NCBI GenBank assembly: GCA_009741485.1
Contig: CM019236.1
Coordinates: forward strand, 55,087,861-55,151,860
Direction of reading: 5' to 3'
From: Malurus cyaneus samueli
Taxonomy: Eukaryota; Chordata; Aves; Passeriformes; Maluridae
Length of the DNA stretch: 64,000 bases
Shown in pieces: positions 52,561-64,000 of this stretch. Position numbers and translations under genes: made by a program. How positions within the stretch are numbered: position 1 is the stretch's first letter; each line of letters starts with the position of its first letter. The notes below the pieces were generated by a model. The model was not told the origin of the DNA. It searched no databases and saw nothing but the letters and a program-made list of their open reading frames with translations.

Positions 52561-55500
52561 ATGTGTGCATGCCTGTCTGTTCAGAAAATTAAACAAATAA
52601 AGCAGAACCCCATGAATGACAAATTGGAGCCTGCATGTGCATTTACTTTCCTAAAGACAAATCTAATCTTAAAACTGGAGTTATGTGGCAAATATTACTA
52701 GTTCCTTGCACACATTTGAATTTTTTTTATTGAATGAGAGCGCATGTTCTTTGCCTGTTACATGTAACTGAAGCTAGGCAAAAAACCAACACAGCATAAC
52801 TGGGTTTGTGAACAATTCCTGTGAAAAAGATCAGTTTGGAAAAAACGTTAATCTCCCTAACTGTTGTTAATAATGGATGACGTGCCTCTCTCTTGGGAAG
52901 ATCTTACCATGACTTTTCTTTTCTGACCAAAGAAAATTTTGGTTAAATGTTTCCACTGCACACGACTCCACAACAAATGAATGTATATCTTCCCAGGAAA
53001 ATATTTAATGTTCAAGAAACTAATTTCTCTGGAGATATGCTGAGTTAACATAACAATGAGTCTCTTGAAATAAGTTACCATCTTCTTCACTTTTCATTTT
53101 TGTAGCACTATAAAGGTTTTTATATAAATTTATTCCAGAAATACAAAGAAAAAAACAATAATTATGCCATAGTAGTCATGTAGCAAGTCCTACATCTTTC
53201 CCATTAATAATTTTATAAACCACTCTGATGACAAATGGAGCACAGAATTTGCTATAGAATCAGTGCCTCAGGTTTAGACTTGCTGGGTTGCCTGCAACCA
53301 CAATTTCAATTCTCAGGGGGCCGACTCAGATGTTCTTCTTTCCAAAGTAGATGTACCATGTGTTAAGTGGGCCTCTTTCCTATAGATCCTCGAAAGGAAA
53401 ACCCTACCCTCATTTCAGCAAAACCTGATAGAGGATAATAAAAGATGAATCTTCAAAATATGGCTTTGATGTGTATTCTCCAGTTTTAGACATGCTACAT
53501 AAGCACGCTTTCCTGCCATCCTCTTCTAAATTTTACCGTAAAAAGCCAGTACATTCAGCAAAATGAAATTATCAATAAGTTAAATAGAAGCTAATTTCCC
53601 TCAAAATCATTGCACTTTTGGGTCTTGCATAAAATGTATGTCTCCACCCACAGTGCTCATCTGTTCAACCTCCCTACCCTCAGCAGCGCTCACAGATCTT
53701 AGCAGAAAACAAGAAGACAATCCCTGCGTTGTGCTTCCCTCGGATGGGTGCCTCTGCTGAAGAAGGGCTCTGTACGAATCTGGCCCCAAGCCATGCATGC
53801 CTGGCTGCTCCGGGCAGGCGGCAGGATGGAGAGGAGCCGGCGGCACGGCAGGACAAAGCCACCTAGTGGGGACCGCGCTCACCTCGGCAAAAGCATGGCT
53901 TGGGCTGGAGGGGACAATTTCGGCCCGCCTTAAGGACATAATCCTTGCCGCAGAACGACTTCTGTCGGGCTAAACCGCAACTGCAGACGGGTTCTGCTCT
54001 CTCAGCCAGGTCAATTAGAGGTGGATGGAGGATGGGATTTGCAGGACCCCAGGGAAGGCATTTCTGGCTAGTCCTAAAAGAAGATACTACGCAGCAAATA
54101 CTCCTAAAACCACTATGAAACATGATGAATAAAAGACAGCAAGTACATGCTGGGGTATTTTTTTTTTCTTGTTTGTTTTGTTATTATTTCCACAGCTAAT
54201 TTGGAAAGTGAGGTATCACCACAGCATCTTTTCTTCTTTTTCCTCTTCAAAACCAGTCAGCAAGAAACTCTGTGGTTTTGGCATACCCAAAGATATTAGG
54301 GGCAGCAGTGTAGTTTGGCACTGGCAGTCACATAGGAAAGGATCACAAATAGGAAAAGGGAAGAAAAAACCCCACAAACAACAAAAAAACAAACCCATAA
54401 TCTGAAACAGTTTGGCACGCTCTAACCAGATCATGGCTGAGCTCTACAATCTACAGCTGGACTAAACGACTTCCCAGATCTTTTCCAACCCAAATTGTTC
54501 TGTGATTCTATGAAATCTGACATCTACCCACGCAAATTAGAGAGAAAACATCTTACAGGAATACTGAGGACTTAAGGAAACTATGGCTAACCATTATGTC
54601 AATTAGCACCCAGGATAGGCCCTTAAATTCTACCTGTTTGGGCTGCCTCAATATTTTCTAGCTGTGTAACTCTCCTCACAACTACGTGATTGCAATGGCT
54701 TTTTTAGAAGAACTGTATCTCTGGAGAAATTTACTTTAAACATGCTAAGGCATCTTCATGACTCTACTCAGACAATATCAGGGTCAAGTTCCTGCACCCC
54801 GTCACCAGATATGCACAACTTTCCATGCACAAAAATTTGAGTAGCTGCCCTAGAACAAGAATTTCTTCACTTCATCTTGACAATATGTGTGCAAGAGTGT
54901 GGGTTAAATATTTTGTTTCCACATTTCCGAGAAAAAGAAACTAAGAAATTGTCAAGGAGTATAAACAAACCCTGTGTCACTGTCACTTACCCTTACAGAA
55001 AGTCACACATGGTGATATTTATTTTCCACTGTCCAAAAACATTGGTAATGTCTTAATGCTTGGCAGTCACAGTATCTGATCCCCTGCTGCGATACTTTCC
55101 CTTTGTCCTGCCAAAGTTGAAAATTTGGGAAATGGAACATCTTTTGAAACTGTTTTGGCTAATGGCTTGTTGATGAGAAGGGAGGAATCTGTCTTTAATA
55201 CTAAGCAGTACAAAAATTCTTCTTAGTTTTATGCTTCATGCATTTATCTTAAGTTGTTATGTAATTGTACAAATAAAATATTTAAAAATTTCTCATAAAT
55301 ATAATAAGGAGTGGAAGCCATCCTGGATATATTTTACCACTCCTGAAGTAGAAAGCTGCTGTGCGTTTTTTCCTCTCTGTGACTAACTTTTGTGTAAAAC
55401 GTGGAAGCATACATTTAAAGCCCGTCACTCTAGGCAGTAGATTCCTTTGCCTCTGAGGACAAGGGAAGGATTTCCTTCACATCAGATTGGGGAAAAAAGT

Positions 55501-57122
55501 CAAGAAGTCCAAGACTTGCACATTACCCTGCTTCATGACAGCATCGACAGCATCATCTTCATGTACACTGCAGAGTGCCGTGTGACACATGGCACCAGCA
55601 TGCTTAATGAGACATGGGAAAGAAGCGGGGGTTTGAGAAGGAGATTGTTGCGGTACACTGACATCCCTGGAGTCTCCAAACTGGACCATGGCCATTATGA
55701 TCCATGCTGGTGTGGGGAGTTCACATGAAAGAGATGCTGGTAAAGGTGTGAACTTTCCAGAGGACTGCCACACAGGGTGACAAGGAGAGATGGACTGTGC
55801 CCTTCCTCCAGTTTTGGCCTCAGAGAGCAGCTGTGTGTGAGTACCTTCTCTGAGGACAGCTGAAATGGATAATTCCAATGTGTGTAGTAGCATCAGTCAA
55901 GCCCCAAATCAGGCCAAGAAGAAGGAAGAAATGTGAGAAAATTGGAGGAGTTGCTGAAAAAATGGGAAAATAAAGGAGGGCTGCAGCCAGAGCAGAGTAC
56001 ATCCTGATAAAATCTAGAGATGTAGAAGGTGAAGATAGTGGCAATGCTCCGCTGCAGGCCCAGATACAGCCAAACACTTTGGAATGAGATCAGTTTCTTA
56101 CTTTATACCTTCATATTCCATAGATAAGGAGGATTAAGGAAAGGAAGATGAAAGAAGGAAAAGGAAGAAGAAAGGAAAATTAAAGGATTTCCTAGCAGAG
56201 CGTTTTGGCAGGATCTTATGGAGGGATTGCAATATGTTACTGCTTATGTGCCTTCAGAAAAATGAACACAGTGTAACGCCAGTACTATAACTCCATGTGA
56301 GTACACTTAAAAGTACTAAACCTTAGCAAGAGGACATATCATTGCCCCAAAATGTAATTTTAAACACTCTCTAATATAAATAACACTACTTTTGCATGCT
56401 TTAAAACAAATCTGAAAGAAAAAAAAAATTCACCCTAGTGAAAACAAGGGTTTAACACCGTGTTTTTACCAGCAAACCAGCTGTAACAATAAATGAAAGA
56501 AATACATTTTTTTCCTCAGCAATAATATGCTTCAAAGGTGCAGTTAGACTGGATACCTGCAGTTTGCTGGTATTAAAGAAGGGTGGCCTCTGACCCTCTG
56601 CTTCATAATTCACCACAAGCATGCAGGTATCCAGGGTAAGTGGCCATCATTTCACATGGTATTACTCACTTGCAAGTATAAATCACTACGGCTGGCCCTG
56701 CATCCCTGTCTGGGCCCGGGTACCCAGCTAAGCAGGAGGGCGGGCTGCAGAGAAAGTACCCTTTGGTTTCCTGAGGGCTGGAGCTTTCCAGGGAAGCACC
56801 GTCTCCCTCGCGCTGCAGTTTCCTCATCGATGAGCTGGTATCAACCTCCTTTTTGCCAAATTAATAACAGTTTCTTGCGGGCTGCCTGACTGAAGGCAGA
56901 CTTTCACGGAGGACGAAACACAGACGTAGTTTCCCGTCGAGTGCCCTGAATTTATTTGCTTATTCATTCTAAATACTCTTCTCAGAGAGCAGGACCAATC
57001 TCAGCCCACTGACCCGCGACCGTCACTCGCTCCCGGACCCCCGACCCCCTCTGTCTCCGGGCTCTTAGCCCGTCGCCCTCGCTCGCCATTCCCCCGGCGG
57101 AGCAGGGCAGGCGAGCGGAGCC
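52277..57122 (+). repeat. Left arm of a 4.8-kb imperfect palindrome
   Basis: The reverse complement of this arm matches 59272-64000 collinearly. Anchors: 52,277-52,420 against 63,860-64,000; 53,690-54,120 against 62,220-62,640; 55,450-55,830 against 60,520-60,950; 57,000-57,122 against 59,272-59,405. Differences are small indels and substitutions. The arm holds a CR1 tail near 54.5 kb and no recognised exon. The longest open frames (for example 53,607-53,939 and 55,447-55,728) are not conserved between the arms. Confidence 0.93.
54424..54517 (+). mobile_element. CR1 3' end, left arm
   Basis: AGCTGGACTAAACGACTTCC, then CTTTTCCAACCCAAATTG and the tail TTCTGTGATTCTATGA are diagnostic of a CR1 3' terminus. 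It is severely 5'-truncated. Confidence 0.85.
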
Positions 57123-58060
57123 CCCTCCCCGTTTCGCATCACTCCCACCCTCACTGCCCGTTTGGGGGGCTGTGGGTGAAATAAGAGCCCGTCATACTTT
57201 AGTGTGAGTTTAACTTGCTTGCTTCACTTCTCTCCGGGCAGCCCCACCAAGAGCCCGAGACGGGCGGGCTCTCCCCAGCCCGGCACGGACACCCACCCGC
57301 CGGGATCAATCCCCTCTCCGGAGCGGGGATGTGGGCCGCGCCCTCTGCCCGGCCCAGCAGGCCTCCGCTGCTTCTCGGGCTCTACATCTTAGCTCCGATA
57401 ATCTTCTCACCTAACCCAGAGCGAGTGCCCCTGCTGCGCCCCTACTTCAATACCCCCCCTGTCTCCCAACCCGAGCATCCCCTTCTCCCCCCTTACTCCC
57501 TACCCCCGAGAAGTCTCACCCTGCTCGGAGAGGCGCCGGCGAAACTCCGCTGTGCCCCGACCAGCTCCTGCTTGCCGCGGGGGTCAGCGGTGCGGTGGCC
57601 GGCTTGCCCGCGTAGAGCCCGAGCGCGAGCGCGACGCCTGCACCCCGCCGGCCCTTCTGCCAGCCTCAGCTCAGCCTACCCAGCTAGCCCGCTGCCTCGC
57701 TCAGCTCGCCTAGCGCCCCCGCTAGCCTCATCCGCCCGCCCTGCCCGACCCCAGCCCGCCCCCGCTCGCCAGCCCCACCCGGCCCGTCGCTCGCCCGCAC
57801 CGGCCCGCCACCCCGCCGCCGCTCCCCCCCGCCAGCCCCACTCGCCCCCAGCTCGGCCGCCACCAGCCCACCCGGGCCCCGCCTGCCGCGCCCAGCCCCC
57901 GGCCCCGCTCGCCACCCCAGCCCCGCCCCGCCGCCAGCCCCCAAGCCGCCCCCGAGCCCACCGTCGCGCCGGGCGCCGCCCGCGGAAGATGGATTGGCGG
58001 CGGCTTCCCATACGACGCACGCCATTGATCGCAAATATCAATGAATAGGGCACCGTCTCG
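57000..58060. promoter_or_regulatory. CpG island at the palindrome centre
   Basis: GC- and CpG-rich, with strong C over G bias on the plus strand at 57,700-57,960 (many GCCC and CCCGCC units). The minus strand is therefore G-rich and could form G-quadruplexes. Most of it lies in the spacer, so it is present once. It could be a promoter or an alternative start of PRDM6 or a neighbour, but no exon is identifiable. Confidence 0.65.
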
Positions 58061-59271
58061 GCGAGGGAGGGGCCGAGGCCGCCCTAGGACTGTGGGTTAA
58101 GCGTCTGTGTGTAATTGTTCTAAATTGAAAGGGGGTTAGCTAGGGAAAAATAATAATAAAAAAAGCAATCAAGACAAAGACCTAAAGGGCCCTGCAGTCT
58201 TTACTCCCAGGGAAGTAAAGGGGATTATGTTAAAGCCCTGATAATGTGGCAGGCGGCTGGGGACCGTTTGCTTCCCAGCCTTGAATCTGGAATGATGAGG
58301 GTATTTCTGGGCGCTGGGGGCCACGCTTCGGCTGGGCCAGGAGGAGATCTCCTTTTTTTTGAGGGTGAGTCTGGGGGGCTGCGAGGCCGGCTGCTTTCCG
58401 TGGGGGCTTGTCGCTATCTGCTGCACTGAGAGCTCTGAGACTCCTCTCCCTCCAGCAGAACGCACCAACCTGCCGCTGTAATAAATACGCCGTGTAAAAC
58501 TGAAGTGTCACGCGACCATGCACTTTGCACGCCTTTTCCCATTCAATTTATGGGCAGACAGTGACATATTAACACGCTGTGAAGTGGATCGTGTGTAAAA
58601 ATTGACTTTTTTTTTTTTCTCAGACTGCTGGTAACCTGTAATGATTTAGCTATTTTACATCATTACGTTACCCAGCACCGCTTTAAACATAGCTAATAGC
58701 CATACATATAGATTGAGTTAGGAAGGTGTGATGTTATTTAGGTGATAAAATGGTCCATCAGCAGTAATCTCCCATTCGATATTGCCACCAGGAGATGAAG
58801 GATGAGGGGACAAGCCACAATTAATTGCCCTATAGTTTTGTAGGAGAGAGTGGAGCTGGTGCAGAGTGAACTTCGATCTCCTCTGCTAGAGCCTATTCAT
58901 CATCTCTACATTGTATATGGGGGTCTCTCAGGGGCAAGAGGGTGGCAAGGTTTATCTACACACAATATTCGCCACCCTTCTCATACCTGACACATAAATT
59001 TAATTCATTCATACCTCAGAAAAAAGGCAGGGAAAATCAAACCCACCTCTCTCAACCGCCCCCCATCCGCTCTAATAAAAATAACCCGCAAAAAGCCGCT
59101 TCGTAGGCGGGGCGTCCCCTGACCCACCGCGGGGCACCCAGGCGGCCTTCAACTCATCTTCTCGAAGGAGCAGCCGGGGGGGGCCTCAGTGACCCACGAC
59201 GGTGAGGCTTGGACCCCGCGGCAGCTCCTCGCTGGCATGTGTGCGGAGAACTGCGCCCGCGCCGCCCGAGA
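58061..59271. other. Palindrome spacer, right part; possible conserved non-coding DNA
   Basis: Single-copy sequence with no recognised exon. TTTTTTTTTTTCTCAG ending at 58,622 is a splice-acceptor-like run on the plus strand, followed by an inverted repeat at 58,630. From about 59,100 the sequence becomes GC-rich again, up to the arm boundary. Confidence 0.45.
58630..58672. repeat. Short inverted repeat with paired TAATGAT sites
   Basis: GGTAAC-CT-GTAATGAT at the left pairs with ATCATTACGTTACC at the right: 14 matched bases, a two-base bulge and a short AT-rich loop. It is too short for a microRNA precursor. The TAATGA/TCATTA cores resemble homeodomain sites. Confidence 0.75.
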
Positions 59272-62200
59272 GGCTCCGCTCGCCTGCCCTGCCTCGCCGG
59301 GGGAATGCGCGTAGGAGGGCGACGGGCTAAGAGCCCGGAGACAGAGGGCGGTCGGGGTCCGGAGCGAGGACGGTCGCGGGTCAGGGGCTGGAGTTTGGTC
59401 CTGCTCCTTGAGAAGAGTCATTTAGAATGAAATAAGCAAACTAAATTCGGGCACTCGACGGGAAACTACGTCTGTGTTTCGTCCTCCGTGAAAGTCTGCC
59501 TTTCAGTCACGCAGCCCCGCAAGGAAACTGTTATTAATTTGGCAAAAAGGAGGTTACTACCAGCTCATCGATGAGGAACTGCAGCGCGAGGAGACAGGTG
59601 CTTCCCTGCGAAAGTCTCCAGCCCTCAGGAAACCAAAGGATCTTTCTCTGCAGCCCGCCCTCCTGCTTAGCGGGTACACCGGGCCCAGACAGGAGATGCA
59701 GGGCCAGGCCGTAGTGATTTATACTTGCAAGTTGAGTAATACCATGTAATTATGGGCCACTTACCCTGGTTACCTGCATGCTTGTGGTGATAGAAGCAGA
59801 GGTCAGAGGCCACCCTTCTTGAATACCAGCAAACGCAGTATTCCAGTCTAACTGCACCTTTGAAGCATATTATTGCTCAGGAAAAAAATGTTATTCTTCA
59901 TTTATTGTTACAGCTGGTTGCTTGGTAAAAACACCGGTGTTAACCCTTTTTTCACTAGGTGAATTTTTTTTTTCTTTCAGATTTGTTTCTAAAGCCATGC
60001 AAAAGTAGTGTTATTTATATAGAGAGTGTTTAAAATTTACATTTTGGGGCAGACTATATTCCTCTTGCTAAGGTTTAGTACTTTTAAGTTTACTCACAGG
60101 ATTATAGTACTGGCGTTTACACTGTGTTCATTTTTCTGAAGGCACATAAGCAGTAACATATTGCAATCCCTCCATAAGATCCTGCCAAAACGCTCTGCTA
60201 GGAAATCCTTTAATTTTCCTTTCTTCCTTCTTCCTTCTTCATCTTCCTTTCATTAATCCCCACTATCTATGGAATATGAAGGTATAAAGTAAGAAACTGA
60301 TCTCATTCCAAAGTGTTTGGCTGTATCTGGGCCTGCACGGGCATTGCCATATCTTCACCTTCTACATCTCTAGTATTTTACTCAGGATACTCATGCTCTG
60401 CTGCAGCCTCCTTTATTTTCCCATTTTTTCAGCAAACTCCTCCAATTTTCTCACATCTCCTTCTTCTTGGCCTGATATTGGGGCTTGACTGATGCTACTA
60501 TACAATTGAATTATCCCATTTCAGCTTCCTCAGAGAAGTACTCACACACAGCTGCTCTCTGAGCGCCAAAACTGGAGGAAGGGACAGTCCATCTCTCCTT
60601 GTCACCCTGATGTGGCAGTCCTCTGGAAAGTTCACACCTTTACCAGCATCCTTTCATGTGAACTCCTCCACACCAGCATGGATCATAAATGGCATGGTCC
60701 AGTTTGGAGACTCCAGGGATGTCAGTGTACCGCAAACAATCTCCTTCTCAAACCCCCGCTCTCCCATGTCTCATTAAGGCATGCTGGTGCCATGTGTCCA
60801 CACGCACTCTGCAGTGATCATGAAAGATGATGCTGTCGATGCCTGTCATAGCAGGGGTAATGTGCAAGTCTTGACTTCTTGACTTTTTTCCCCAATCTGA
60901 TGTGAAGGAAATCCTTCCTTGTCCTCACAGGCAAAGGAATCTACTGCCTATGAGTGACGGGCTTAAAGTATGCTCCACGTTTTCACAAAATTCAGTCACA
61001 GAGAGGGAAAAACGCACAGCAGCTTTTCTATCTCAGGCAGTGGCTTAAAATATATCCAGATGGTTCCACTCCTTATATATTATGAGAAATTTTAAATATT
61101 TTATTTGCTACAATTACATAACAACCTTAAATAAATGCATGAAGCATAAAACTAAGAAGAATTTTTGTACTGCTATATTAAAGACAGCATTCCTCCCTTC
61201 TCATCAACAAGCCATTAGCCAAAACAGTTTCAAAAGATGTTCCATTTCCAAATTTTTCAACTTTGGCAGGACAAAGGAAAGTATCGCCAGCAGGGGTCAG
61301 ATACTGTACTGCCAAGCATTAAGACATTCACCAATGTTTTTGGACAGTGGAAAATAAATATCACCATGTGTATTCTGTAAGGTAGTGACAGTGCACAGGG
61401 TTGTTATACTCCTTGACAATTTCTTGTTCTTTTTCTCGGAAATGTGGAAAAAAATATTAACACACACTCTTGCACACATATTTCAAGATGAAGTGAAGAA
61501 ATTCTTGTTCTAGGCAGCTACCAAATTTTTGTGCAGAAAGACTGTGCATATCTGAGTACGGGATGCAGGAACTTGACCTGAATTGTTCTGGTAGAGTATG
61601 AAGATGCCTAGCATGTTTAAGTAAATTTCTCCAGAGATACAGTTCTTTAAAAAACCATTGCAATCACTATTGTGAGGAGAGTTACACACTAGAAAATATT
61701 GAGGCAGCCCAAAACAGGTAATTTAGGGCCTATCCTGGTGCTATTGACATAATGGTAGCCCATAGTTTCCTTAAGTCCTCAGTATTCCTGTAATATGTTT
61801 TTCTCTAATTTGCTGGGTAGATTTCACGATTTCAGTAGAACACAGAACAATTGGGTTGAAAAATCTGGCAAGTCGTTTAGTCCAAGCTGTAGATGTTAGA
61901 GCTCAGCCAGTGATCTGGTTAGAGCGTGCCAAACGTGTTCACTTGGTTTGTTTTTTGTGTGTTTGTGGGTTTTTCTTCCCTTTTCCATTGTGTATCCTTT
62001 CCTATGACTGCCAGTGCCAACTACACTGCTGCACCCCAATATCTTTGGGTATGCCACAAACCACAAGTTTCTTCTGACTGAGTTTTGAAGAGGAAAAGAA
62101 GAAAAGATGCTGTGGTGATACCTCACTTTCCGAAATTAGCTGTGGAAATAATAACAAAACAAACAAGCAAAAAAAATACCCCAGCCATGTTCTTGCTTGT

Positions 62201-64000
62201 CTTTTATTCATCATGTTTCATAGTGGTTTTAGGAGTATTTGCTGCTATTCTTCTTTTAGGACTAGCCAGAAATGCCTCCCTGGCGTCCTGCAAAATCCCA
62301 TCTCCATCCACCTCTAATTGACCTGGCTGAGAGAGCAGAACCGTCTGCAGTTGCGTTTAGCCCGACAGAATCGTTTCTGCGGCAAGGATATAGTCCTAAG
62401 GCGGGCCGAAATTGCCCCCAGCCCCAAGCCATGCTTTTGCCGAGGTGAGCGCGTCCCCACTAGGTGGCTTTGTCCTGCCGTGCCGCCGGCCTCTCCACTC
62501 CGCCTGCCGGAGCGCACAGCATGCATGGCTTGGGCCAGATTCGTACAGAGGCCCTTCTATCAGCAGAGGCACCATCGAGGGAAGCACAACGCAGGATTGT
62601 CTTCTTGTTTTCTGCTAGATCTGTGAGCGCTGCTGAGGGTAGGGAGGTTGAACAGATGAGCACTGTGGTGGAGACATACATTTTATGCAAGACCCAAAAG
62701 TGCAATGATTTGAGGGAATTATGCTCTCTATCTTAACTTATTGATAATTTCATTTGCTGAATGTACTGGCTTTTTACGGTAAATTTAGAAGAGGAATGCA
62801 GGAAAGCGTGCTTATGTAGCAGTCTAAAAACTGGAGAATACACATCAAAGCCATATTTTGAAGATTCATCTTTTATTTCCTCTATCAGGTTTTGCTGAAA
62901 TGAGGGTAGGTTTCCTTTCGAGATCTATAGGAAAGAGCCCACTTAACACATGGTACATCTACTTTGGAAAGAAGAACATCTGAGTCGCCCCCTGAGAATT
63001 GAAATTGTGGTTGCAGGCAACCCAGCAAGTCTAAACCTGAGGCACTGATTCCTATAGAAATTCTTGCTCCATTTGTTCATCAGAGGGTTTATAAAATTAT
63101 TAATGGGAAAGATGTAGGATTGCTACATGACTACTATGGCATAATTATTGATTTTTTTTCTTTGTATTTCTGGAATAATTATATAAAAACTTTATAGTGC
63201 TACAAAATGAAAAGTGAGAATGGCTAACTTACTTTCAAAGACTCATTTTATGTTAACTCAGCATATCTCCAGAGAAATTAGTTTCTTGAACATTAAATAT
63301 TTCCTGGGAAGATATACATTCATTGTGTGGAAGCGTGTGCAGTGAATACATTTAACCAAAATTTTCTCTTTCAGAAAAGAAAATCATGTAAGATCTTCCC
63401 AAGAGAGAGGCACGTCATCCATTATTAACAACAGTTAGGGAGATAGACGTTTTTTCCAAACTCGATCTTTTCACAGGAATTTCACAAACCCCAGTTATGC
63501 GTGTTGTTTTTTGCCTAGCTCAGTTACAATGTAAACAGGCAAAGAACATGCGCTCTCATTCCATAAAAAAAATTCAATGGTGCAAAACTAGACAGTATTT
63601 GCCACATAACTCCAGTTTAAGATTAGATTTGTCTTTAGCGAAATAAATGCACATGCCGCTCCAATTGTCATTCATGGGTTCTGCTTTATTTGTTTAATTT
63701 TCTGAACAGGACAGGCATGCACACAATGTTGATGAAAAAACCAGAGTGAAGTTCATGTAAAATAAGGATTAATTAAATCTTGTTCAATTAAGCCCGTGGC
63801 TAGCTGTGCTAAGGCAATGAGAGGTGCTTAAGAGCTCTATGACTGATTTTAAAATGTCTCACTGAAGCACATTGGATGGTTTATCTGGCTATTTATATTA
63901 GTCAGAAAATTCTTATCTTAAAAAAACACTGTTAAAGTAAATGAGTTTGGCATCTTTGTGAAGCACACAGGCTGGCAAATGGTCTGCAGGATTTCTGCTA
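59272..64000 (-). repeat. Right arm of the imperfect palindrome
   Basis: Inverted copy of 52277-57122. It runs to the last base of the window, whose reverse complement corresponds to about 52,277. The match shows no sign of ending there, so the palindrome probably continues outside. No recognised exon. Confidence 0.93.
61826..61918 (-). mobile_element. CR1 3' end, right arm
   Basis: Inverted counterpart of the CR1 tail at 54424-54517, with extra point differences such as AGAACACAGAACAATTGGG. Confidence 0.75.

Noticed and set aside
55447..55728. 93-codon open frame in the left palindrome arm
   Set aside because: The frame is broken in the right arm, and I recognise no family. Insufficient to call a gene.
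57215..58048. 277-codon open frame on the plus strand through the CpG island
   Set aside because: Composition is Pro/Ala/Arg low complexity caused by C-rich DNA, in which stops are rare. No domain, and the opposite strand is equally open.
58630..58672. microRNA precursor
   Set aside because: The stem is only 14-16 bases, too short for a Drosha/Dicer hairpin.
1..64000. CRISPR arrays, prophage, operons, defence systems, tRNA or rRNA genes
   Set aside because: No regularly spaced repeats, prokaryotic coding density or RNA gene structure was seen; the window is vertebrate DNA.

Overview
This window looks like bird genomic DNA. It carries several CR1 non-LTR retrotransposon pieces, including one of about 2.4 kb, and a solo LTR of endogenous-retrovirus type. 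Intergenic and intronic DNA is AT-rich, and GC-rich CpG islands sit at promoter-like places. The one gene I recognise is PRDM6, a PR/SET-domain zinc-finger transcription regulator, on the minus strand. Its human orthologue is on 5q23; human chromosomes 5 and 9 correspond largely to the avian Z, so a Z-linked contig is plausible but not shown here. Nothing in the window looks bacterial or like an operon.

Layout. 1-2.43 kb: a degenerate CR1 in reverse orientation, with a single N at 297 flanked by a 56-bp exact duplication. 4.55 kb: a palindromic fold-back element. 5.57-6.57 kb: a solo LTR. 6.885-17.35 kb: a 5.1-kb direct tandem duplication with a 172-bp third fragment wedged at the junction. 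17.35-40.13 kb: gene-poor DNA with CR1 remnants and simple repeats; the part next to 40 kb is presumably PRDM6 intron. 40.13-41.99 kb: CpG island with the first coding exon of PRDM6 (residues 1-175 plus one base of codon 176) and a probable non-coding first exon. 41,989-42,013: a 25-N gap. 42.02-43.09 kb: a 1,070-bp repeat of 37.92-38.99 kb. 44.14-45.38 kb: a degraded copy of the next PRDM6 exon with its flanks. 45.38-50.2 kb: a very noisy inverted copy of about 23.64-27.66 kb. 51.28-52.56 kb: a clean copy of that PRDM6 exon. 52.28-57.12 kb and 59.27-64.0 kb: arms of a large imperfect palindrome around a 2.15-kb spacer with a second CpG island.

Interpretation. The clean PRDM6 exons join perfectly (phase, split Arg codon, GT/AG sites), but their order is impossible for a minus-strand gene: the downstream exon lies at higher coordinates, and it occurs twice. 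Together with unmerged duplicates beside Ns, indel-dominated differences between copies, and inverted copies, this points strongly to a mis-assembled or unpolished long-read region rather than to real biology. I found no convincing undescribed system. The best biological leads are the PRDM6 promoter architecture and the spacer CpG island with its adjacent TAATGAT inverted repeat. The remaining PRDM6 exons (rest of the PR domain and the zinc fingers) were not found.
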